Below, in pieces: positions 1 through 10,514 of a stretch of DNA of 64,000 bases. The notes beneath the pieces are model-generated. The model ran no database searches. It was not told where the DNA came from and saw only the letters and a list, made by a program, of their open reading frames with translations. The first letter of the stretch is position 1; the number at the start of each line of letters is the position of its first letter. Position numbers and translations under genes: made by a program. The stretch covers positions 1-64,000 of the forward strand of contig WPDH01000260.1 in NCBI GenBank assembly GCA_019137255.1. Reading direction: 5' to 3'. Source of the stretch: Corinectria fuckeliana (Eukaryota > Ascomycota > Sordariomycetes > Hypocreales > Nectriaceae).

Positions 1-1915
1 TTTCCAAAAAAAGTTAATATAAGACACCAGGCCTTATAGCCTTCCGTACCTGTACTTGTCGAACCGTAGATAGGTACCTAAAGCGAGCCGGCCAGGTCCA
101 GCGCTGGGACGCCCTGTTTAGCCCGAAAGAGCAGGTCACTGGCCCCCCGATCTGGAGGTACCGATGGGACTGTCTGGAGGGTAGAGTACCAGGGGCTCCG
201 CCGTCAAGTCGTGTCCAGAACCAGTCGATGGAGCTCCTCGACGTGCCTGTCCCACACAACCGACTCCGCCTTTACCAGCACAGAGCCCGCCGGTCGCTCC
301 CATTCCGACAACAGCCCAGAGTCGTATGTCACGGCCCGCCCAGTCCCCGGCCGGCATCGCACCTCATCCGCCGCAGGTCCTGGGTGGGATATTTCGCAGG
401 GTCCCTATCGCGCCGCCTGGGGGAGCCAATCCTCGACAGTCAATTGTAAGAACCGCCCGACCGTCAGCAGGTGTGGCGGTGCGGAATCGTATGACTGCCC
501 GGTGTTTGCGTGTCTGTGTGTCTGTGGCGCACCCGGCAGTCGAGATCCTCCACGTATTCGTAGTTTGATTGATTGATTCATGCCATCCAAGCCATCCATG
601 TCACCATCGCCTTGTTGGCGTCGCAGTGGGTCGGCTCCGTTCGGCTCAGGCGCTGAAGCATGACCAGGTGCTATGGTACATATTAGTAGAAGGGCGAACA
701 AGAGTTCTTCTGCCGAGTCCCTCACGGAGCCCCAACCACAGCGGAGCGGATCGACCCTAGCAGAACTGCATCGACCGACAGATTGGAGAAGAGTGTGCGT
801 GGGGTGTCAACTGTCCGGCCGCGTGCCATCCCACGCCGCAAAGGGATTCCCTTGTGAGGCCGAGAACCGGTGCTGATCTCGTACGTGGCTTTGGGTTCCA
901 AGACGCGCGCCGCGATGCAAACCCAGTCCTTACTTAGCAAACTTACGGCGGGGAATCTTTCATCGGTCGTCTGTCGGTGACGCCATCATCGGCGCGATCC
1001 AGTCGTTTGACCTAGATCCATCAGAAGAGCCAGACAACGAGGTCGTTTTAGTTATATATCTAGTAGTTACATAAGTCTAGAACGACGCAAGTGAGGTGAG
1101 TGATCGATGCACCCAAAATAGAGCACGTGATTTCAGGCGCATTTTCAAGGTCGTGATGTTATCCGTTCCTTCCATACTCGGGTTCTATGGATACTAGCTA
1201 GATAGACGTCACCTCCTCAGCCACCAATGGATGACGGGAACTACCAAAAATAGACCTGGCCTCAACCTCAACCCCAACCCCAACCTCATCCCGAGTGCAA
1301 CTCCGCTTCATAGCAGGCAACTAAGACAAAGCTGCTTCTTTTTCCTATGGTATTCTGTTCTTTGGTACAAGTTTCCTGTGCCAAACTAGACTTCGCAACT
1401 CAACTCGTTTCTCAAGGTTGTGAGACACGCACTTGTCGCAGCTCGACATAGCACCCGGATGGCACAACACGCGTGAAGACACAATCACGCACTAGCTGCT
1501 CAAGGACCATCAATCGATTGTAGACTAGATGGGAATGCAACTAAGCCGCGGCTCTATCTAGGTGAAGAGTTCAGCGAGTTCAAAAGCGTCCTCTCATCGT
1601 CGCCCAACTACTAGATCCCAGCGATGTAGTATAGCCAGGTACTGTCATGCATGATATTGGAAAAGTTCTCGTTCATTGGACTCTTTTTAACTATTACCAA
1701 CCAAAATCCTGCTCTCCCTGGAGAGTCTGGGTATATAAATAAATAAATAAAGTCCTGTAATCCATGCGCAAACAGTGCAAATTCTAGCACATGCCATTAT
1801 CCCAGAAAACACCGTCTAACTGCTACAGTTTTCTCTCGCTCTATGAAATGCTCAGAGAATGTCGGCGTCGCGTGCAAAGCCCAAGCCCAGGGAAACACAA
1901 CCAGGCATTTATCCC
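1..1915. other. gene-free stretch at left edge
   Basis: I see no coding region I can support here. Short open frames exist on both strands but lack recognisable motifs and plausible splice partners. The stretch includes a degenerate run of CAACCTC/CAACCCC units near 1261-1290 and a TAAA-type simple repeat near 1732-1751. The right end is the 3' flank of the minus-strand DUF6536 gene. Confidence 0.6.
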
Positions 1916-4307
1916 TTATGCATACGACCTCCCCGCCATGATATCCCCCACCGGCCGGGCCGAGAAGGTGGCGTGGCCGGCATTCATCCCGACGCCCTCC
2001 CGGACGACCCCCCACCGCATCGCCAGAGCCTCCACGCCGTCTTCGTGGGGTACCCGGTGGCACCGCGCGCTGAGGACGGCGGAGCACGACCCACCCGGCA
2101 GCGTGAGTGGGTTCCCGGCCGGCTCGCCGCCGTCGATCGCGCCACGGCGGTCTGCCTGGCGGAGGGAAAGCCCCAGAACCGTGAGGCCCAGAACTGCGAG
2201 CACGACGAGTAGGAGAAGCAGAGGCAGCGGGCTGAATCCGATGCCGGAAAGGGTGGTCCCGTCGTCGCGGTTGAGCGTCACGAGGACGACGCCTTGGCTG
2301 AGCAGGAACGCCATACCCGCGGTGAGCAAGAAGAGCACCCAGGACAGCGGCCGAGGCATGGTGAGGTACAGAGACGTAGTCTGCGCGCCGATGGGCTGGC
2401 CGGAGGACACGCGTAGAGGGATGAGGCGACCGGGGGAGACGAACATGGACAGCTCATGCGACAGAAAGAATAGCGTCAGCAGCGCATTGGACGAGAGGTA
2501 CAGGACGCCGAGGAGGAGTTGCGGCAGCGCAGCAACAATGGCTAGGCCGACTCGCGGACCGCTGGGGAGGCTATACACCACCGACGCCTCGCTAAACGAC
2601 GCAAAGGGGTTCTTCGGTGCTGCCTTCACCGACAGCGCCAGAGCAGCAGCCGTCAGGGCCGCGGGAGCCAGCCAGGTCACCACCCACACGGCCCATCGCA
2701 CAGGCGACGCCGTCGAGAACCAGCGGCACGACTTGGCGGACCAGAACTTGGCCTCGAGTTGGCCCCAGGCGCCGTTTTTGACCTCGGCCTTGTCCATCAG
2801 GCAGGCTTCTTGGGTGGTTGGGTCGGGGTCCTGGAGGAACGAGGCAAGCGCGTCGCCGAGGGTGACGAGGGGGTTGAAGTCGCCGCGAGTAATTGCANNT
2901 CGGCGGCTTTGGCGAGGCAGTAGTCGATGGAAGAGGTCTTCTTGTGCAGATCATCTAGAAAATCAGACAGCAGAGTTCCAGCCTTGGCCGTCTCGACGTC
3001 AAGGTTAGCCCCTGACTTGGCGATGACAAGGACGGCGTCGTATTCGGTCTGGAATGGGTTGTTAAACGTAGACGTGCACTCGTCAAACGTAAGTCGGACG
3101 AGAGGGTCGTCCTTGGCCTGCGTTTGCAGGCTCACCAGGTCGGATCGCGACATGCCCTTCAGATCGACGTTGTTGCCTAGGGAGCTAGAGCCGATAAACG
3201 ATGTCGAGACGAGGGCCATATTAGCAGCGGGAGCTGCATGCGTGGTAAAGATTAAGGCATTATAGCTGGGAAACATGGTCAGTCGCGTTGAGACCGCAAG
3301 CCCTGGCACATTCACTCACATTATTTGAGAGCCAACGGCGAGCACAATCAGTGTCGCCGAGAGGGCAGCCCTGGTAGATGAGATGAGCTTGAGGTTGCGC
3401 AGAGATGGGATTCCGATGTCGAGCCACGTGAACGTCTCGTGCGCAGAGTCCACCTCGTAACGGGTCGGGCTCGTGAGGATCTGGGCGACGTAGTTGGCGC
3501 TGGCAATGAGGACAATGCCTACGACGTTGACCACGGCGTAGATTCCCCAGTTGGCGGCCCGCACCTTGCTCGCATCGCCTTCGATAATGGATGAGCCCCC
3601 GGCTGAGATTTTGCCCTTGGCCCCCGCGAGACCAAGGCACGCGATAGCGGCCGCAAGTACCAAGAAGCCTAGGAGGACGTTGAGCGTAACACCGCCCCTC
3701 CACCCGGTCGTCAATCTCCTGGTCATGCTCGGCGGCTTCTGGTCCTTGAGCATCTTTTCCATCTCCGCGCGCGGCGTGCCGGCCCTTGACCCGTCCGACA
3801 TGAGGTAATTGCCATTCCCGGGGGTCTCGCAGCGGTGGTTGTGGTGAGGAAAGTTGCACGTGTCGGGGCTCTCGGGGATGGTCATATGGTGCTTTCGGGC
3901 AAGGGACTCCGGGGTTTCGCCACGGATGAAGTGGACGACATAGTCGGGGATGATGTCGCTACCGAGGATGCTGGAGACGGAGCGGCTGATGCTGCTGGCG
4001 GCGCGATGGGGCAGGGAGCCGCTGCGAGTGTGTTGGGGGGACGAGTTTGTGTAGCGGATGGAAGATCGGGAGTTGTTGAAGCTGTGGAAGGGCCATCTGA
4101 CCGTAGGCCGACCTGAGGAGTTTGTGAAGCCTCGGGTCCTGGGACGAGATCCTGATCCTGAACCTGGTCCCGGTTGGCCTGGCTCTTCAGAGATGCTGTG
4201 AATTGCTTCGTATAAGCAAAGTCAACTCTTAAGAAGGCAACACGCGGCGTCTCATGATGCCTAATGATACTGTCTTACCTCCCAATTGCCCTTCCCGCAC
4301 TCGGCAT
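1916..4307 (-). CDS. DUF6536 multi-pass membrane protein (three exons, frame broken by NN)
   Basis: Exons on the minus strand are 4307-4279, 4195-3320 and 3265-1916, with introns 4196-4278 (GTAAGA..CAG) and 3266-3319 (GTGAGT..CAG). The product is about 750 residues. An N-terminal block of the type IIPDYVVHFIRGETPES is followed by the DUF6536 core (TTGWRGG, then hydrophobic segments near residues 178-200 and 224-249, then a segment ending IIYNALIF). Four further hydrophobic segments follow, and the C-terminus (GGSCSAVLSARCH ... RSYA) looks complete for the family. The molecular role of DUF6536 proteins is not known to me; a membrane location is inferred. Two N bases at 2898-2899 shift the frame. 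Without them the exons total 2253 nt, exactly 751 codons, and the flanking protein reads continuously (LAKAA then ITRGDF), so the break is most likely an assembly artefact. The start exon encodes nine residues plus two bases of a split codon. Confidence 0.85.
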
Positions 4308-5289
4308 GTCTAATCCCCGGGACGGGGGAGGAAAGCTGCCTTCCATTGTTGTGAGTCGGTAGAGGGGTTGTTAAGTCAAGGGCGGATGGGACGAAAGCCA
4401 AAGTAGAAATGAATGAACGACGCCGGCCAAGGGGCCAGAAGGCGGCAGCACTGTCTCACCAATGGGGAGGGGATCAACACAGTTATCACTACGAATAAGA
4501 AGGCATGAAGGAGAGACTCTGGAAGCAAGAGAGAGAGAAAAGAGGGCTTCAACTGGAAGCGAAGCAACGGCCAGCCTCGGACAAGGGGGGGGGTGGAAGA
4601 AGAGAACGGAAGCGTATGCAAAGGAGCGAGAAAAGAAGGCGAAAGAAAGAAAGAAAGAAAAGAAGCATCAAGCGTTAGCGGAAACGCTGGAACTTGGGAC
4701 GAGGGGCAACGAGCCCATGATAATGCTCATCGTGGCCCAAGGTCTAACACGACGAGGGACCCCGGCTCTGAGTTGGTTGTCTGAGCAAGCTTCCGCATGA
4801 AGTTGACCCAAGCACACCAGGCCACACCAGGCCCTCTTATTGCATAGGCCAATCACCAAGGGGTTAGTCGACGGATATGCCATTGCAAGTGGACACGCCC
4901 CTGTTTCGGGATCAGCGCAGGCATTTGAGGATATGAGAAGCAGCGCGTCGTGATTTCTGAAGGGTTAGCTTCTCTCGCGGAGTTCCCGTTTCGTACTATG
5001 TAGGGTCTGTGTCTTAGTAGAGTCGTAGGGTTCATAACGAAGGACGGACGAGAAAGACGCGCCTAGAGTGCACCTTGGTCACGTCACCCACCCAACAGCA
5101 GACGGAGGGCGAGTAGGGTCGATGATTGAGTCTAGGCGACTCAGCCAGCTCAGCGAAGGATTCCCTCGGGTAGCCACCCTTGCCATCCTTGTCTTAGTAC
5201 ACGGTGATATGTGACGCTGGATGAAGTTGACAGGTAAAGAGTCATCATGAGCGGAGGCGGGGGTGAAGCTAAACGCAATGCCAACTCAT

Positions 5290-5310
5290 CACCACCACCA
5301 CCACCACCAC
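5290..5310. repeat. (CAC)7 microsatellite
   Basis: Seven uninterrupted CAC units in non-coding DNA. Confidence 0.9.
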
Positions 5311-5576
5311 ATACAGCGGTGACTACCTGTATGAGACTTGAAAAAGGTCAATGGGATGGCGATGAGCACGTCCATCCACGCACGGAACCCAAGGCAAGCC
5401 CTGGCCATACGTACCATCGCCATCACATTCTTGTCTGCGGGGAGCGAACGAGGCGGAGCAGTTGCTTGCAGGAAGAAGCCCATTGCGCGTTTCACAATGG
5501 GATGACTTTGATTCAGCTGCCCCGCCAGCCTTGCCAAAACTGACGGGAGAGACGGACGGAGAGAAAGAGAAAGAAA

Positions 5577-5591
5577 CCCCCCCCCCCCCCC
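5577..5591. repeat. 15-base C homopolymer
   Basis: A run of 15 C bases in non-coding DNA. Its true length is uncertain because such runs are error-prone in assemblies. Confidence 0.85.
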
Positions 5592-6029
5592 GAAATAGCC
5601 CAAGGCTTAGCGTTACAGCAGCTGGGATCAAGGATCGAAACGTAGTGGCGAGTGCAGCGAGAAAACGGGAGAGAAACCTGAACTCGTCGACGTCTTGAGG
5701 GAACGAGGTCCCGAGATGTTCAAGAAAAGTTTCCGAAAAGAAGGGACCCCACGACCAGGCACACCAGGGTCCCCCCCAGTGTTCTCTTGTCCGCCTAACC
5801 GCAAACAGCCTACCACCCCCGTCTCAGGGCTCTCCCAGGGAGGTAGCGCGCGTTGCAGGTGAGTGCCATTGAGACTGGGGCTCTTTGATTAAGGACGACG
5901 TTGGACTGTCAAGGCGGGTTGGGCGGCACCAGTGACCACCAACAAATCCAGTCGGGCCCAGTCAGGCCCAGTCTCGACGTAATTGATCCTCGAGTCAGCC
6001 GTCTCAAGATACAAGGGGCTTCCTCACCA

Positions 6030-6222
6030 AGCTAAGGCACGTGGGGCGTACCGCGCCACTCTTTTCAGCCACTCAAAAGGGGGTACACTACTTCTCACTA
6101 TAATTAGGTGGAAAGTAATGTACTGGCAGTACTTCTCTGATCACCTAGCTTTGGTGAGAAGTGGTGTACCTCCTTTTGAGTGGCTGAAAAGAGTGGCGCG
6201 GTACGCCCCACGTGCCTTAGCT
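6030..6222. repeat. foldback element: two 69-bp inverted arms around a 55-bp spacer
   Basis: Positions 6030-6098 and 6154-6222 are reverse complements over 69 bp with two internal mismatches. The arms begin AGCTAAGGCACGTGG and include the shared words CGTACCGCGCCAC and TTTTCAGCCACTC. The 55-bp spacer carries a small palindrome (TACTGGCAGTA). No clear target-site duplication flanks the arms and no transposase is encoded. The structure fits a MITE-like remnant or a hairpin-forming locus; which of these it is cannot be told from one copy. Confidence 0.85.
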
Positions 6223-6872
6223 GTTGCAAAGGGATCCGCCTGGACGGGTCCTCCAAACATCGCCCTCAGGTTAGGACTACATAAGGGGACTACATAGTAA
6301 GTACTGCAATGAAGATCCATGGATCCTACTACGTACCTGGCAAGGGACGGGACAAGCAAAGCCAGTAGGTAACAGGTAGTTAAGTAGTACTCAAGACTCA
6401 TGGACTTGACACGCAGATGAATAGCCAGGAACCGCATGTGGATAGAGCGCATGGACACACATCATCTATCCCACACCATCTGATAAATTGCTTACAGCAG
6501 AAGCCTCCGCACCACAAAAATAGAACACCTTCAACTTCATCCGGCTATCTCGATTACCTTCCGTTCCTCCCGCACCGCAGGTTCAGTGCCAGAATAGTCT
6601 ATTTGCAGCTAAATCTAGCTCCAAGTCATCAATCCTCCGTGAGATGGATACCTTATCATCACGCCGTCATCGCCACCCCAAGCCTTCCCTCCATTAAACG
6701 AAACTCGTCGCTAAAAGAAAACCGTAACAAGCGCCGTGGCTATGCGAATGGCATACCCTTTTCAACCAAAGCTATCCAGCTAGTCCAGCTATTTCGAGAA
6801 CAACGCCATGGTAGTACACTGTTATTATCTATTCTGCCCGCACATCCCACTCTTGTACTAACAGCCTCTCCT

Positions 6873-9800
6873 TCAGTCAGATATGGCGCTTTCATCAGCC
6901 AGCTGTGTCTCTGGGCTCTTGATGCCCGCTGGTACGGTGATGTTGGCCCGAGCCTTGTGCTGCGCTTCCGCGAACCGCTCCCAATGTTCTGGGTCGCTCT
7001 CCTCCATGTTCCTTAGCGCGATGTCTCCATGCTCCTTGAACGCTCGCACAGGGCCTTTCTCCTTCACCTTCTCCAAAAGCTCTCCACCAATATCCTCGGC
7101 CAGCTCCGAGAGCATCCGGACGTGCTTCGGATCAGAACCGATATCGTCGATCGTGTTGAGCAGGTCAATCTGCTCCTGCTTGAAGAAGCCCAGCCGGAAC
7201 CGGTGACCAGCACGCAGGATCCGCCCTTCCTCCTCGGCAATCGACCTGGATAGCATCGAGTTCGACCTCGACAACGGTTTGGCCACATTGAGTTCCGACT
7301 CGTCCTCGTTGTCTGACAGCGCCATGCTTGGGTCTTCCACGGGAGGCATCACCGCCACGGGGAGCTCTTCCGTGCTTCCCTTGGTAGCAAGTGGGGCTTG
7401 CGGTTCGTGAGCCGGCTCCCTCGTATCCGGATACTCGTCTTCGAAGCGCGTGATAATGCCCTGCAAGGTGTCGTCTAGGAACATGAGCTTGCGCAAGTTA
7501 TGCTCGTCGTCAGGGTTGGCCCTGGCCTTGTTCAACGCCGGCTGGAGCCGCAGGCGAATCTTGCGAGCACCTGCTAGGAGGTGCTTCGACATATCCTTCG
7601 CCTTTCCTCCGCTCGTCAAGGCAACTCCAGAACTCGCCACGCCATTCTCCACGTCTCGAATGAACTCGCCTGACTGCCTGCGAGACTCGTCGCCGCGGTT
7701 CTTCAGACAGCATGTCAAGGCCTTGACAACGCCAGTGCCGCCAATTACATAATCCTCATCGGGTGCCGAGCTATTGTCGTCAGGGTAATCATCTTCGTCA
7801 TAGATATCGTGGCCGATCAAGTGCGCGAGGGCGTCGGGGTACGGTGGCGACCCGGATGCCAGTCCATCCGCGTGGTTTTCTGCCAATGCTGCGGCCACAG
7901 CCGCACTGACATCGGCGTCCTGAATGCGCTCCATGTTCCGTAGACAGTACGCCACCACCTGTTTAGCCATTGCTTTGACAATCTCACCAGATTGTTCACT
8001 CGGAACTTCAAGGTCCACGCAAATGAGGTTCTTTGACACACGAGTGGCGGCAAGGAGGGACGCATACAAGGCGCAAGCCTCCTCCTGCGCTTCCTCGGTC
8101 TTCGCGTTGGCCAGCTCCATAAGCTCGGGGTTTCCAAGGAGGTTGATATGGGCGAGTTGATGGACCTCGGGGAGAACCTCCACTAGTGCGATGGCCTGCT
8201 CTGACGTCATTCCAACACCTTCAAGATGTATTCGTTTCAAGGCGGCCATCTTTGGTAGGTATCTACTATATCGTCAGTATTGAATCCTTCCAGGTAGATG
8301 CGAAACATGCCTTCTGAGCAGGCCAACCGCACTCGGGGTGGACTGGAACAAGGCTTGGTTCTGCGACAGATCGATAAACCGGAAGTTCTTGAGCTTAACA
8401 AGCGCGGGTAGGATCTTGCAGAGCGACGAAGGGGTCAGGTTGCAGCCAGCCAGACCCATCGCCCACAACGGCGAATCCTCCCGAATCGCCGAGGCCAGTG
8501 CCTCTGTATGGACCCCGAGATCGTTGCCGCATAGGTCGACGCCCTCGCACTTACAGGCAGCGATGAATCTTACCACATGCTGCACGCCTTCATTATCAAT
8601 TTGGTTGTGTGCGAGACCAACCCTACCCACGCCGCATTGTATTAGTCCGTCGATGATGCATCCTAGTTGCTCCATGCTCGGCCCCGTCTCGCCGAGATTG
8701 AGTAGTTCCAGAGTTGACCCGCCTAGTCGTTCGCCAAGAGCCTTGGAAAAGATGTCCGAGATGCTCCGGGGTATGTGGACACCATTGGGGAGTGCGCCGT
8801 TCTGCTTAACCTGGGGTTGGTGGGGAAATTGAATTTGGGAGACGTCGAGGAACTTGAGCGACCGGCACAAGTAAATGAAGAGCGAGAGATGCTTCCATCC
8901 ATCGGGGCCAAGCTTATTGTTCTTGAGTACCAGTCGCTCTACCACGTTGCCATGTTCTTCGCCCTCATGTTTGGGTTTTCGTCTCTTCGAGATCGGTCGT
9001 TTCGCGGCCAGGAGACCGGCCAGAATTACTCGCAACCCCTCGTCGGTCAGGCCAATGTTTTCCAGGAAAACTTCTCGTACAGGGACGATAGCCAAGTAGT
9101 CGCCCAGTGTGACCAGGTCTGGTAGTTGTAGCCAATAGTCGGTTAGATCTAGCTTACCGACCATACCGGTCGAAGAAGAATAGTTGGTCGGGTTGGTGAG
9201 CTGCTCGGTGATCTTCTTAAGGATGGGCGTCTCACGTAGCTGACAACACCTTCGGTATATTCGCACCGGGTTTGTGGTTGGAGCGGAACTCGTCTTTGGA
9301 GTGACAACACCTGGGGACGTGTTACATGACGAGTCGCTGCTGTAACGGATCTCCATGGGTATGGATCCGTTGGCCTCGGCGAGCCTGCGCTTCCTTTCTT
9401 TCCTAGCCTTGCGCTCCTCCTCGCTTTTCTTCTTCTTCTCCTTCTTCTTTGTGTTCTCCTTATCCTTCTCTGGGGCCGGAGATATGGTGTCGTTCGCCTG
9501 GTCCTTGGTTGTTGCCCCAGTATCGAGCCCCTCCTGCTCGGGTTCCTTTGGCTCTTTTGGTTCTTTTGGTAGAAGCTCACCGTTGCTCTTATCAGCATCG
9601 TTGGCCTCTTTTTGCTCCTCCGCAGGCTTGGGGTTTTTGAGCGCATCGCCTTCGGCCTTTTCCGTCATTTTCTTCTTCTGGGTCATGTCGACGGGCTTAG
9701 GGTGGTGTGCGGAGTCGACCTCGCCGTATTTGGGCATTGGCGCGATTTCTACGTCGACGCAGAAGGCGACTCTCCTGAGCTTGGCACCATGAAGCTCTGA

Positions 9801-10514
9801 AATAGGACATCGCTCGCGTTTTTGGTCAACGTTCAAGACCCTCCGGTCTACCAGGCCGTGACCTAGCTTTCCAGCAGTTCCAAGGGCGCCTGACGAGGAT
9901 GAGGACAGTCGGCGAAACACACCCAGAAAGCCGGCCTGGGTGCTTCTTGGGGGCGCCGGGATGTAGGGGCCGTTGCCTTCAGGCTTAGCGGCGTGTTGTA
10001 GAACGGCATTTTTGGTCGGCGTGATCTTAGGAGGCAAGGGGTCTTCCTGGGCGGTGGGTGACTGTGGCGGCTGAGGTTGCAAGCTTGGAGTGACGGGGGG
10101 CGCGCTGGAGGAGAACTTGGCCGAAATATTGGAGAACCACGAGTTTCGGCGTTGGAGTGGAGCACCCGTTGGACTTGGCTTGTTGTCTATGGATCCGGAT
10201 CGCGAGAGTCTCCTCTGCGTAGTCGAACCGTTCGGGGGTGTAGCGTGGCCATTCGTGGGGTGGTCTATCGGAACCGATGCCGGCGCCCTTGCTGATGCGC
10301 CGGGGATCTGTCGGGGGAGAGCGGGCGTGGGTGTTTTCGATGGAGGAGAATTGTTGACTGCTTTTTCTAGGAGAACAAGTTAGTCTGAGGATTCAATAGA
10401 GGCGATGCGATGTGCATCCCGCGACGATGCGGGCGGGTGGCGATCTGGACAGTACATGCCTCTAGGAGCACCGTGGGTCATCCAGCTGACGTCGACACCG
10501 TGGACCTGCTCCAT
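6873..10514 (-). CDS. leucine-rich-repeat protein with RVxF-like PP1 docking motif, two GC-AG introns
   Basis: Exons on the minus strand are 10514-10460, 10366-8311 and 8262-6873, totalling 3501 nt and encoding 1166 residues. Both introns (10367-10459 and 8263-8310) start with GCATGT instead of GT. The first has a GACTAAC branch-like site and ends CTCCTAG, the second has TACTGAC and ends TAGTAG. Phases match in both cases. The N-terminus (MEQVHGVDVSWMTHGAPR) is followed by a Ser/Pro-rich region containing RRNSWFSNISAKFSS. At about residues 216-220 is RRVAF, which fits the RVxF protein phosphatase 1 docking consensus. A Lys/Glu-rich stretch follows, then ribonuclease-inhibitor-type LRRs (segments such as VERLVLKNNKLGPDGW and LELLNLGETG). 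The C-terminal third is acidic. The layout resembles PPP1R37-like LRR proteins, and some fungal relatives are named after MHP1, so a PP1-regulatory or cytoskeletal role is inferred, not shown. Confidence 0.85.

Larger units (their letters stand above)
4308..6872. other. intergenic, low-complexity tracts and a foldback element
   Basis: No gene is supported. The stretch holds purine-rich sequence (about 4500-4680), a (CAC)7 tract, a 15-base C run and the long inverted repeat described separately. It lies between the 5' end of the DUF6536 gene and the 3' end of the LRR gene, so it must contain the promoter of the former and the terminator of the latter. I could not place either precisely. Confidence 0.6.

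Noticed and set aside
1261..1290. CAACCCC-type repeats resembling telomeric sequence
   Set aside because: The units are degenerate and few, do not match TTAGGG, and lie inside the window beside ordinary genes.
5880..5960. GGGTTGGGCGG...GTGACCACCA word resembling part of 5S rRNA
   Set aside because: Only a short similarity to the 3' half of fungal 5S rRNA. The rest of the molecule cannot be found around it.
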